Notes: generated by a model from the letters alone, not told the origin. DNA of 6,024 nucleotides from Candidatus Bathyarchaeota archaeon B63 (GCA_001593845.1 LUCF01000096.1:1-6024); one strand, 5' to 3'; shown: positions 1 through 5,488, counted from the stretch's first letter. Program-made: numbers and translations.

Positions 1-204
1 AATCTTCCTTCCTAAGGGGTTGTCTACGAGCTTGCTTATCCAACCTGAGGGCATTCCCAGCCTCTGCAGTCCTATAGCTACGTTTGCCTCCGCGCCTCCT
101 ATCATAACCACAAAAACGTCGGCGTATTCTATCCTGTGGAACCGCGGCGGGGCAAACATCAGCATGGTCTCGCCTATTGTTATTGCTTCAGGCTTCCCAT
201 TCAT
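1..204 (-). CDS. kdgK: 2-keto-3-deoxygluconate kinase, PfkB family (N-terminal part, runs off the window)
   Basis: The 68 visible residues are the N-terminus of a ribokinase/PfkB-family sugar kinase. Reading from ATG at 204, a first beta strand (AITIGETM, residues 7-14) leads to the PfkB substrate-binding signature GGAEANVAIGLQRLG (36-50). This is followed by GWISKLVDNPLGRKI (54-68), which matches the family's 'lG.DpfG' segment. GGAEANVA and DNPLGR are typical of KDG kinases, which phosphorylate 2-keto-3-deoxygluconate to KDPG in the cytoplasm; that substrate assignment is inference. The catalytic GAGD motif lies beyond the window, so activity cannot be judged. AAGG lies about 9 bases upstream of the ATG. 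The gene follows the DapA-family aldolase on the same strand after 74 bases, which supports a shared role in sugar-acid breakdown. Alternatives are fructokinase or another PfkB sugar kinase. Confidence 0.8.
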   Translation of the reverse strand, partial: MNGKPEAITIGETMLMFAPPRFHRIEYADVFVVMIGGAEANVAIGLQRLGMPSGWISKLVDNPLGRKI

Positions 205-278
205 GAGCAACTACCTTTTTTCCCAGATAAGAGCCTTAAAAGAGAGGAATGTAAAAGGGGTGATATTGATTTTTCTTT
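205..278 (-). promoter_or_regulatory. Spacer between aldolase and KDG kinase with candidate TATA boxes
   Basis: These 74 bases separate two genes on the minus strand. On that strand there are two AT-rich candidates for a TATA box: TTTTAC (256-251) and CTTTTAAG (242-235). The first is about 49 bases upstream of the kinase ATG and would give a leader of roughly 20 bases containing the AAGG ribosome-binding site. The second would start transcription almost at the start codon. Co-transcription with the aldolase is equally possible. Neither box is a strong match, so this is a weak call. Confidence 0.25.
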
Positions 279-1241
279 TTAGGCCTTCAACAGGCCCATC
301 TCAGCGAAGGCCTTCTTCATCTGTCTGAGCTCTTCATCCGTTACGGGTAAGACTGGGTGTTTCGGTACGCCGACATCAATTCCTCTCTCCTTAAGCATGG
401 CGTAGCATGCGGCGTTGGTTGATTTCGCTATGTGAAGTAGCATTCTAGCCTTGTTGACTTTCAACTGTAGTTCGGCTGCCCTTTCGTAATCCTTCTTCAG
501 CGTAGTCTCGTATAGTTCCACAACGAGTTCGGGGAAGACGTTTGCAAGGCCGGAGACGCATCCGTTTGCGCCGAACATCATAGCTGGAAGTAGAAGCGCT
601 TCTGTTCCGATTATAAAGTTGAAGTCCCTGTGATCCCTAAGCTTTATGATGTAATGCGTGAACTCGATGATGTTGAAACCGCTGTCTTTTATACCCCTCA
701 AGCCCATCTCAGCCAATTTGTAGAGAGTTGAAGAGGTTATTGTGAACCCTGACGTCTTAGGATTATTATACGCATAGACCGGAACATCCACGGCGTTTAT
801 TAACTCCCTATAGTATTCTAGAATGGTCCCTTCATCATGCCGATAGTAATACGGAGGAACAGCAGCAACAGCGTCAACTCCAACCCCCTCAGAATGCTTA
901 GCAAGCTCCACTGCATCCGCTGTGCTCGCCGAGCCGACATGAGTAATCACGGATATTCGTCCTTTAATCTGATCTACAGCGATCTCGACGACTCGTTTCC
1001 GCTGCTCCAAAGACATGAGGGGACCTGAACCGTAGGTTCCGCAGAGAAATACCCCGTGGATTCCCTTCTCTATTTGGAATTCCAAGAGCTGTCTTAATCC
1101 TTCCTCATAGACTTCACCATTCTCTGTGAATGGCGTGGTGAGAGGAGGGATTATTCCCTTAATACATGATCCAGTCAAACCTGAATTCCCCCTATGCACA
1201 TTGATAAGACTCCGTGTTCCGATATATACGTTTTCTCGCAT
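279..1241 (-). CDS. DapA/NAL-superfamily aldolase, probable 2-keto-3-deoxygluconate aldolase
   Basis: Class I (Schiff-base) aldolase of the dihydrodipicolinate synthase/N-acetylneuraminate lyase superfamily. Numbering is from ATG 1241. The barrel begins at KGIIPPLTTPF (28-38). The phosphate/carboxylate loop is GTYGSGPLMS (68-77), where DapA has GTTGE and Sulfolobus KDG aldolase has GTTGLGPS. The catalytic Tyr is Y158 in YAYNNP, and the Schiff-base Lys is K185 in GIKDS. GCVSGLANVFPE (227-238) is also conserved. KDG aldolase (KDG to pyruvate plus glyceraldehyde) is inferred from the GxGP loop and from the KDG kinase next door; other 2-oxo-acid lyases remain possible. The residues before about 27 exceed the family's usual N-terminus. 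A TATA-like box lies inside this extension, so translation probably starts at GTG 1199 or TTG 1178. The coordinates give the longest reading. Confidence 0.85.
   Translation of the reverse strand: MRENVYIGTRSLINVHRGNSGLTGSCIKGIIPPLTTPFTENGEVYEEGLRQLLEFQIEKGIHGVFLCGTYGSGPLMSLEQRKRVVEIAVDQIKGRISVITHVGSASTADAVELAKHSEGVGVDAVAAVPPYYYRHDEGTILEYYRELINAVDVPVYAYNNPKTSGFTITSSTLYKLAEMGLRGIKDSGFNIIEFTHYIIKLRDHRDFNFIIGTEALLLPAMMFGANGCVSGLANVFPELVVELYETTLKKDYERAAELQLKVNKARMLLHIAKSTNAACYAMLKERGIDVGVPKHPVLPVTDEELRQMKKAFAEMGLLKA
1222..1228 (-). promoter_or_regulatory. TATA-like box for the aldolase gene
   Basis: On the minus strand the sequence reads GAAAACGTATATATCGG, an A-rich BRE-like stretch followed by a TATATAT box. 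Its centre (about 1225) is 26 bases upstream of an in-frame GTG at 1199, the spacing expected between an archaeal TATA box and a transcription start. This suggests either a leaderless message starting at GTG 1199, or a short leader to TTG 1178, which has AGGGGG nine bases before it. The box lies within the longest open frame and argues against ATG 1241 as the real start. Confidence 0.45.
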
Positions 1242-1290
1242 CCTCTTCCTTGCGGATTCCGGTTTGAAAGATCCGATTTTTCACATCGAA

Positions 1291-1294
1291 GGAG
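1291..1294 (+). promoter_or_regulatory. Shine-Dalgarno site before the 1301 reading frame
   Basis: AAGGAG (1289-1294) lies six bases before ATG 1301. It is one of the best-spaced ribosome-binding sites in the window and is the main support for translation beginning at 1301. No clear TATA box is seen upstream. Confidence 0.5.
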
Positions 1295-1300
1295 AGCGGC

Positions 1301-1593
1301 ATGCTGAAAAATGCTGATATTCTTGATTCTTCAGAGTCAGCCGTGATCACATTGGAAGTTATAAATGTGCAGCAAATTGAGAAGGTCGTCCCGGATCTGG
1401 ACCCACAAGCTTATATCAGCAGATTCTGGGCGGCGGCTACTCGAAGCCCGATTTAGCTAATAGATTGAAGCTGTGGGTCATGATGGTTAAGCCTGGAAGG
1501 GATAATAGAAGATACGTCCGCGAGGATATAAAGCAAGCCTATCTTATCCTAGAAGGCGGGGGAATAGTCGAGGTTTGTCGGGTAAAGATTTAA
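1301..1593 (+). pseudogene. Small unrecognised gene, frameshifted near 1415-1420
   Basis: ATG 1301, behind a strong AAGGAG, opens a 51-codon frame that stops at TAG 1454. Its first 39 residues, ending DLDPQAYI, look like a protein. From about 1417 a different plus frame continues as QQILGGGYSKPDLANRLKLW and runs to TAA 1591-1593. Restoring one base near 1415-1420 joins the two into one product of about 97 residues: charged, soluble, no membrane segment, ending in LILEGGG-IVEVCRVKI. I do not recognise the family. The protein-like composition on both sides and the single point of failure suggest a real gene with a one-base deletion or a sequencing error, not chance frames. A short dyad and T-run follow the stop. 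It is divergent from the aldolase gene. It could also be two unrelated chance frames, though the ribosome-binding site makes that less likely. Confidence 0.45.
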
Positions 1594-1620
1594 AGTTTAA
1601 CTTTCATTAAATCAATTTTT
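1592..1620 (+). terminator. Possible terminator: short dyad plus T-run
   Basis: The stop codon at 1591-1593 overlaps the dyad AAAGTT-T-AACTTT (1592-1604). Five T residues (1616-1620) follow 11 bases later. Archaeal termination depends mainly on T-runs, so this could end the 1301 transcript. The stem is short and AT-only, so support is weak. The T-run also overlaps the 3' end of the minus-strand remnant at 1607-1842. Confidence 0.25.
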
Positions 1621-1842
1621 CACTAAATGCTTTCTCTATAGTTCTTATACCATTAAGGAAGTCACATATCCGATTCAAAATTTCTTGCAGATTACTTCTG
1701 CTTAGATTTCTGACTGCTCTTTTATCGAGAATAGCTTTTCGTTAATGGCAAAAGTTTTAGCTTTAGAGTCCTTCGGCTGCTCCACTGATTCATAAGGTTT
1801 CTGAGGATCGCTTTGGCTGCTTCCTCTCTCAGATTTACCCAT
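1607..1842 (-). pseudogene. Possible small charged protein gene, frameshifted near 1735-1745
   Basis: On the minus strand, ATG 1842 opens a 46-codon frame beginning MGKSERGSSQSDPQ and containing KDSKAKTFAINEK; it stops at 1702. A second minus frame, open from 1741 to TAA 1607, reads AILDKRAVRNLSRSNLQEIL and ends IEKAFSEKLI. Joining them near 1735-1745 gives about 79 residues: a hydrophilic, disordered-looking Ser/Lys/Glu-rich N-terminus and a probably helical, amphipathic C-terminus. I do not recognise it. There is no good ribosome-binding site, but AATAAATAG lies just upstream, so a leaderless message is possible. The region is more AT-rich than its neighbours, and part of the appeal may be chance. 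It lies downstream of phosphofructokinase on the same strand. Confidence 0.3.
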
Positions 1843-1883
1843 TCTATTTATTCTTTAGGATAAAGGCATGTCTCTCATGGTTT

Positions 1884-2864
1884 TTATTCTGAGAGGATCC
1901 CGGCGAGTTTATACTTCTCGAGGTTGATCTCCTTCCTCACGCTCCATGAGTAGTCCAGGTCGACTGAGCATATCATGCCTTTCTGGATTCCGACCATTCT
2001 TCTCTTCTCGCCGCTGAGCAGGAGCTTAACAGCCTCCCAGCCGAACTGGGATGCAAGTATCCTGCTCCTGGCTGTTGGTATCCCGCCTCTCTGGATGTAT
2101 CCGAGGACCGTCAGCCTAACCTGGAGGCCCGTCTCCTCTGCTATCTGCCTCACAACCTCATGTGAGTCCCCAGCTCCCTCAGCCATGACGATTATCTCAG
2201 ATGTCTTCCCAGCCTCACGGGCGCTCCGGACTTTTCGACAGACCCTCTCCATGTCGAATTCTACCTCCGGCAGAAGAATTATCTCCGCTCCGCCGGCAAG
2301 TCCCACTTCGAGGGCTAAGAATCCACGTTTTCTTCCCATCACCTCCACAACGAAGATTCTCTCATGCGAGGTGGCGGTATCTCTTATCTTGTCTATAGCT
2401 GAGAGGGCGGTGTTGACCGCTGTGTCGAACCCTATCGTCGTATCTGTTCCGTTAACGTCATTGTCTATCGTGGCTGGGATTCCGATTACAGGGACGCCGC
2501 TGGCCCTGTGGAGCTTGCTGGCCCCCGTGAAGCCGCCGATAGCGATGAGCCCGTCGATTCTATGTTTCTTCAGGGTCTCAGCGGCCTTCTCTATGCCCTC
2601 AGGGGTCCTCATCTCCTCGCATCGAGCCGTCTTCAGGATGGTCCCGCCGAGATTTATGATGCCGCTGACCGACCTCGCCTTTAGAGGTCTGGCCTGATCG
2701 TTGATTAGGCCGACGTATCCCCTCTCGAACCCGATTACCTCGAGGCCGTTATGGATCGCTGAGCGGACGACTGACCGGATCGCGGCGTTCATCCCAGGAG
2801 CGTCCCCGCCCGCCGTAACAACACCTATCCTCCTCACGGACAATCTTCTTCCCCTCAGATTCAC
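1884..2864 (-). CDS. pfkA: 6-phosphofructokinase, PfkA family, with altered GGDGS motif
   Basis: Cytoplasmic enzyme that phosphorylates fructose 6-phosphate to fructose 1,6-bisphosphate. The 326-residue length fits the usual ~320. Numbering is from GTG 2864. Conserved parts are GGDAPGMN (19-26), LGGTILKTAR (72-81, R81 equivalent to E. coli R72), PATIDND (130-136, catalytic base D134), SHERIFVVEVMGR (166-178), E229, and LGYIQRGG (254-261, R259). Position 131 is Ala, not the Lys of PPi-dependent enzymes (PKTIDND), which leans towards ATP. The phosphate/Mg2+ loop, normally GGDGS followed by xxGA, reads GGFTGASKL (110-118). It lacks the Asp and appears about three residues shorter, so the phosphoryl donor or even activity is uncertain. 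Alternative starts are TTG 2843 (GAGGGG seven bases before it) and GTG 2837; GTG 2864 also has GAGG nearby. Archaea more often use ADP-dependent phosphofructokinases, so a PfkA enzyme suggests a lineage-specific or acquired gene. Confidence 0.88.
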   Translation of the reverse strand: MNLRGRRLSVRRIGVVTAGGDAPGMNAAIRSVVRSAIHNGLEVIGFERGYVGLINDQARPLKARSVSGIINLGGTILKTARCEEMRTPEGIEKAAETLKKHRIDGLIAIGGFTGASKLHRASGVPVIGIPATIDNDVNGTDTTIGFDTAVNTALSAIDKIRDTATSHERIFVVEVMGRKRGFLALEVGLAGGAEIILLPEVEFDMERVCRKVRSAREAGKTSEIIVMAEGAGDSHEVVRQIAEETGLQVRLTVLGYIQRGGIPTARSRILASQFGWEAVKLLLSGEKRRMVGIQKGMICSVDLDYSWSVRKEINLEKYKLAGILSE

Positions 2865-2987
2865 CGATAGATCCTCAGATCATAATACGGCAGATGCTGA
2901 TAATAGTCTCGGTTAAAGATGGGATGGATAAAAGATAAAATGTATGGACGGCCTTCTTTTGATGAGCAATCTGCGGCTTAAGGGCCG
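2865..2987. promoter_or_regulatory. Divergent promoter region between phosphofructokinase and methionine aminopeptidase
   Basis: These 123 bases separate two divergently transcribed genes and must hold both promoters unless one lies further inside a gene. For the plus direction the best candidate is GATAAAAGATAAAA (2927-2940), which would start transcription near 2961 and give a leader of about 27 bases. For the minus direction there are two weak AT-rich candidates: TATTAT around 2902-2905 (short leader to GTG 2864) and TATTAT around 2882-2887 (short leader to TTG 2843). No operator-like repeat was seen. Confidence 0.35.
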
Positions 2988-3917
2988 TTGAGGACGGAAA
3001 GGCAGGTGGGTGATGGTTTGGCTCGGCTTGACAGGGAGGCTCTTGAGAAGTACGAGGAGGCTGGGTTGATAGCCTCGAAGGTCAGGGATCGGATGGAGAG
3101 AATCGTGAGGGAGGGGATGAAGATAATAGAGATATGCGAGGAGGCGGAGGATGCCATCCGGAGGCTGGGTGGTAAGCCAGCATTCCCATGCAACGTCTCC
3201 ATCAACGAGGTGGCGGCTCACTACACCTCCCCGCCTGGGGATGAGAGGGTTATTCCAGAGCGGTCAGTTGTGAAGATCGACGTCGGCGTCCAGATAGACG
3301 GATACATAGCGGACACGGCCGTCACTGTCTGCTTTAACCCCGAATATGAGGAGATGGTTCAGACTTCCCAGATCGCCCTGGAGGCAGCTATCCGCCTCCT
3401 CAGGCCGGGCCTCTTGATCTCCGAGCTGGGATCGAGGGTTCAGAACGCCATCGAGAGCAGGGGGTTCAAGCCCGTATCTAACCTGACAGGCCACCAGATC
3501 GGCAGGTACCTGATCCACGCCGGGAAGTCCCTGCCCAACGTCTCACATGTCTCCCTCAGGAAGATCCGTGAAGGAGAAGTCTACGCCATCGAGCCCTTCG
3601 TCACGACCCGTAGGGCTGAGGGGAGGGTGAAGGAGGGGAGGGAGGCGCACATATTCAGGCTGATGAAGACGAGGGGGTTCAAGAGGAAGGAGTCGAGGGA
3701 GCTCCTCAGATATATACGGAATAATTTTCGCACCCTCCCATTCGCGAAGAGATGGCTTGAGAGGAGCGGGTTGATGTACGAGTCCGCGTTTGGAGATCTG
3801 CTCGGGTCCAGATGTATAATGGCCTACCCCGTCTTCGTCGAGGCAAGCGGAGAATGGGTGGTCCAGTCGGAACACACAGTCTACATCGATAAGGAGGGCC
3901 CTGTCGTCTTAACCTGA
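2988..3917 (+). CDS. map: Methionine aminopeptidase, archaeal type II
   Basis: Removes the initiator Met from nascent proteins in the cytoplasm, using a two-metal centre. All five metal ligands of the pita-bread fold are visible: D98 (KIDVG), D109 (ADTAVT), H169 (LTGHQI), E202 (AIEPF) and E295 (SEHT). The substrate-binding His is H78 (AAHYT), with H177 in LIHAG. GGKPAFPCNVSINE (61-74) and LPFAKRW (250-256) are family signatures. The helical insert between E202 and E295 and the length (309 versus about 295 in Pyrococcus) mark the archaeal type II form. TTG 2988 is the first start after an in-frame TAA. Family alignment begins near LDREALEKYEEAG, so TTG 3018, with AGGTG upstream, is an equally good start. 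The gene is divergent from phosphofructokinase and convergent with the zinc-ribbon gene, 23 bases away. The frame is intact. Confidence 0.95.
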   Translation: MRTERQVGDGLARLDREALEKYEEAGLIASKVRDRMERIVREGMKIIEICEEAEDAIRRLGGKPAFPCNVSINEVAAHYTSPPGDERVIPERSVVKIDVGVQIDGYIADTAVTVCFNPEYEEMVQTSQIALEAAIRLLRPGLLISELGSRVQNAIESRGFKPVSNLTGHQIGRYLIHAGKSLPNVSHVSLRKIREGEVYAIEPFVTTRRAEGRVKEGREAHIFRLMKTRGFKRKESRELLRYIRNNFRTLPFAKRWLERSGLMYESAFGDLLGSRCIMAYPVFVEASGEWVVQSEHTVYIDKEGPVVLT

Positions 3918-3924
3918 AGAGGCA

Positions 3925-3936
3925 CGGCGGAAGCCG
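3925..3936 (+). terminator. Small hairpin between convergent genes
   Basis: CGGC-GGAA-GCCG forms a four-base-pair stem capped by a GNRA-type tetraloop. It sits in the 23-base gap between two convergent stop codons and is followed on the plus strand by a pyrimidine-rich stretch (TCACTTCTTCTTCTC). It may help end the aminopeptidase transcript. The stem is short and the downstream tract lacks a long T-run, so this is tentative. Confidence 0.3.
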
Positions 3937-3940
3937 CATA

Positions 3941-4333
3941 TCACTTCTTCTTCTCTTCCGCCTCCCTGAAGATCATGTAAATGAAGGTGGGGCCCTCGCA
4001 TTTCGGGCATGCTTCCTCTTCCTTCATGACGTAGTCGCCCTCCTTGAATTCCCGAGTGGCCTCATATTCGCATCTGGAGCAGCGGATGACGGTGGAGACC
4101 TTCTGAGGCTCGAACCCGAGCTTGAACGGCTCCCTCCTCATCTGCAGCAGCATATAGATCGAGAAGGCGACTGCGCTCGCGCTTAGGGTTAGCGCTAGGA
4201 TGTCGATCTTCTCCGTCTCCTGATATCTCCTGACGATCTGGATGGCTGTGAATATGGATAGGACTACTAGGATGGTTAAGACGGCCACCAGAAAGAGCGG
4301 GGTCCTCCTCACCTTCTTGGAGCTGTTCTCCAT
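3941..4333 (-). CDS. Two-helix membrane protein with C-terminal zinc ribbon
   Basis: A 130-residue protein of unknown function. A short basic N-terminus (KKVRR) precedes transmembrane helix 1 (about 12-34); helix 2 spans about 44-65. The basic RRE after helix 2 predicts that the soluble part is cytoplasmic. That part carries a zinc-ribbon pattern, C85-x2-C88 (IRCSRCEY) and C109-x2-C112 (ACPKCEG), and ends in an EEKKK tail. ATG 4333 is well supported: GGAG lies seven bases upstream and overlaps the stop codon of the gene before it. That gene is the DUF1512-like membrane protein, so the two are almost certainly co-transcribed and translationally coupled. Partnership is a fair inference. Zinc ribbons of this kind bind nucleic acid or proteins in other families, but nothing here shows which. 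No frameshift is seen. Confidence 0.8.
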   Translation of the reverse strand: MENSSKKVRRTPLFLVAVLTILVVLSIFTAIQIVRRYQETEKIDILALTLSASAVAFSIYMLLQMRREPFKLGFEPQKVSTVIRCSRCEYEATREFKEGDYVMKEEEACPKCEGPTFIYMIFREAEEKKK

Positions 4334-4340
4334 CTGGATT

Positions 4341-4346
4341 CTCCTA
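4341..4346 (-). promoter_or_regulatory. Shine-Dalgarno overlapping upstream stop codon
   Basis: On the minus strand TAGGAG contains both the stop codon (TAG, 4346-4344) of the DUF1512-like frame and the GGAG site (4344-4341) seven bases before ATG 4333. This arrangement favours coupled translation of the two membrane proteins. It also shows that the 3' frame at 4344-4571 is the true end of the upstream gene. Confidence 0.6.
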
Positions 4347-4571
4347 CTGGGCTATCCCTATTGTGTTTCCTATACCCGCTATGATCACGTGGTCCCCTTC
4401 CTTAGTCATCTCGAGGATTATCCTTTTTATTCTCTTTATGACCTCCTCAACGCTGTTCGCTATCTCCTTCCTCATAGCCGAGACGACGTCCTCTATGCCG
4501 ACCTTTATGAGTATAGCGTTTAGGGGCACCTTATACTTCGTCGCGACTTCCTCTACCTTGTATTTGTCTAC
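4344..4571 (-). pseudogene. C-terminal part of DUF1512-like gene, separated by a frameshift
   Basis: This minus-strand frame is open from 4571 (just after an in-frame TAG at 4574-4572) to TAG 4344. It reads VDKYKVEEVATKYKVPLNAI and ends HVIIAGIGNTIGIAQ. It continues the DUF1512-like protein encoded upstream in a different frame (4531-5478): the last family-like residues there are EGTGAAIG, at about 4575-4570, and this frame resumes immediately. It has no start codon or ribosome-binding site of its own at the join. A GTG at 4529 with no clear Shine-Dalgarno could start a 61-residue piece, but that is unlikely to be a real gene. The stop here overlaps the ribosome-binding site of the zinc-ribbon gene, as expected for the native 3' end. 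Read it together with the upstream entry as one gene of about 377 residues. Confidence 0.7.
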
Positions 4572-5478
4572 CTATCGCCGCCCCCGTGCCCTCAACGACC
4601 TCCCCGGGCTTCTCACCTTCGAGCTTCTGAGCCGCATCGATGACTATTATCCTGCTGACCCTCCCCTCCTTCTCCTCTAGGATCTGCCTTATGGCCTCAC
4701 CTGGCTTCCCAACGTTTCCGCCGGGTCCCTTAGCCTTAAGAACGTATGCTGTCCGCCCCTCTATGGAGACCTCGCTTACGATCGTGTCCTTCGTTATCTC
4801 GTATGCCCTGCTTCCATGCATCAGCCTCGCGGCTACAAGCGGGCCGACGCCGTCTCCAATCGGCTGGCCAGCGTTGAACGCCGTCAATGCGCTTGCGAAG
4901 GCCTGGCACTCCTTCATTATCTGGGGAAGGATCATCTGGAGCTGGAGTATAATATAGAAGCTCGAGGTCTTCTTCCCCATAAGATAGAAGTGCCTCACGA
5001 TCTTGTATATCTGGTTCAGAGCCAAGGCGGCCTCAAGCATATTCGAGAGGTTATTTATCCGCGTCTCATCTGCATCCGGGACCATCAGCCTAACCTCATC
5101 CTTGAGCCTGAAGTCCCGGACGTCGATCAGGTGCTCAAGCCGCTTCATGATCCCTGAGGGGTCGAGGCTTACGGGCGGAATGTAGATGTGCTCGAGGATC
5201 CTGTCAACCCTCTCCGTCGGGTCGTTGTCTCCCTTGCTCATCTTCTTTATCGTGGATATAGCGATCTCCCTGCCGCGGTCCCTCATGAGCTTCAACTTGA
5301 AGAGCGACCTCTCGATCTCCTTAAGCATTATCTTGACCTGAAGCCGCTGTCCATAGAGTACATATAGGATGAAGAAGGCGAACCATAGGATCTGGAATAT
5401 CATCCCAACGGCCGCCGCTATGGCGTCCTCCTGTGAGGCGGAACCTTGAATGGCTTCGAAGATGGACTGAGTGCTCAT
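4531..5478 (-). CDS. DUF1512-like archaeal membrane-anchored protein (N-terminal ~300 residues, then frameshift)
   Basis: Resembles DUF1512, an archaeal family of about 370 residues with no known function. Numbering is from ATG 5478. A single N-terminal transmembrane segment (about 20-43) is followed by a basic, helical region, then a C-terminal domain containing KAKGPGGNVGKPGEA (248-262) and RIIVIDAAQKLEGE (276-289), which suggests a Rossmann-like or nucleotide-type fold (inference). Family-like sequence stops at EGTGAAIG (296-303). The last 12 residues before the stop at 4531 are out-of-frame read-through, and the true C-terminus lies in the 4344-4571 frame. The defect is about one extra or two missing bases between 4574 and 4531. 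ATG 5478 has GGAGG five bases upstream. A longer start, GTG 5493, lies 27 bases from a TATA box and could be a leaderless start. First gene of an operon with the zinc-ribbon membrane protein. Confidence 0.75.
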   Translation of the reverse strand: MSTQSIFEAIQGSASQEDAIAAAVGMIFQILWFAFFILYVLYGQRLQVKIMLKEIERSLFKLKLMRDRGREIAISTIKKMSKGDNDPTERVDRILEHIYIPPVSLDPSGIMKRLEHLIDVRDFRLKDEVRLMVPDADETRINNLSNMLEAALALNQIYKIVRHFYLMGKKTSSFYIILQLQMILPQIMKECQAFASALTAFNAGQPIGDGVGPLVAARLMHGSRAYEITKDTIVSEVSIEGRTAYVLKAKGPGGNVGKPGEAIRQILEEKEGRVSRIIVIDAAQKLEGEKPGEVVEGTGAAIGRQIQGRGSRDEV

Positions 5479-5483
5479 TGAGG

Positions 5484-5488
5484 CCTCC
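5484..5488 (-). promoter_or_regulatory. Shine-Dalgarno GGAGG for the DUF1512-like gene
   Basis: On the minus strand GGAGG lies five bases before ATG 5478, a full match to the archaeal 16S rRNA 3' end. It decides in favour of ATG 5478 over GTG 5493, unless the message is leaderless. Confidence 0.6.

Noticed and set aside
20..328. Plus-strand 102-codon frame at the left edge
   Set aside because: It overlaps the opposite-strand PfkB kinase and the end of the aldolase; the kinase signature on the minus strand decides.
1975..2697. A 240-codon open frame on the plus strand
   Set aside because: It lies entirely antisense to phosphofructokinase, whose motifs are unmistakable. The translation is Ser/Pro/Leu-rich with no domain, as expected from the complement of a GC-biased gene.
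2958..2972. TTGATGAG as a possible C box of a C/D guide RNA
   Set aside because: No D box (CTGA) follows at a suitable distance and there is no terminal stem, so a C/D RNA is not supported.
3264..3875. Minus-strand open frames opposite methionine aminopeptidase
   Set aside because: They are shadows of a gene with all five metal ligands in the plus frame. No ribosome-binding site or recognisable motif was found.
4555..4590. Programmed ribosomal frameshifting in the DUF1512-like gene
   Set aside because: No slippery heptamer or downstream stem-loop is evident at the join. A plain indel or sequencing error explains it more simply.
4242..5185. Several plus-strand open frames of 60-113 codons
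   Set aside because: They are antisense to the DUF1512-like and zinc-ribbon genes, which have matched ribosome-binding sites and family-like sequence. The plus frames have neither.
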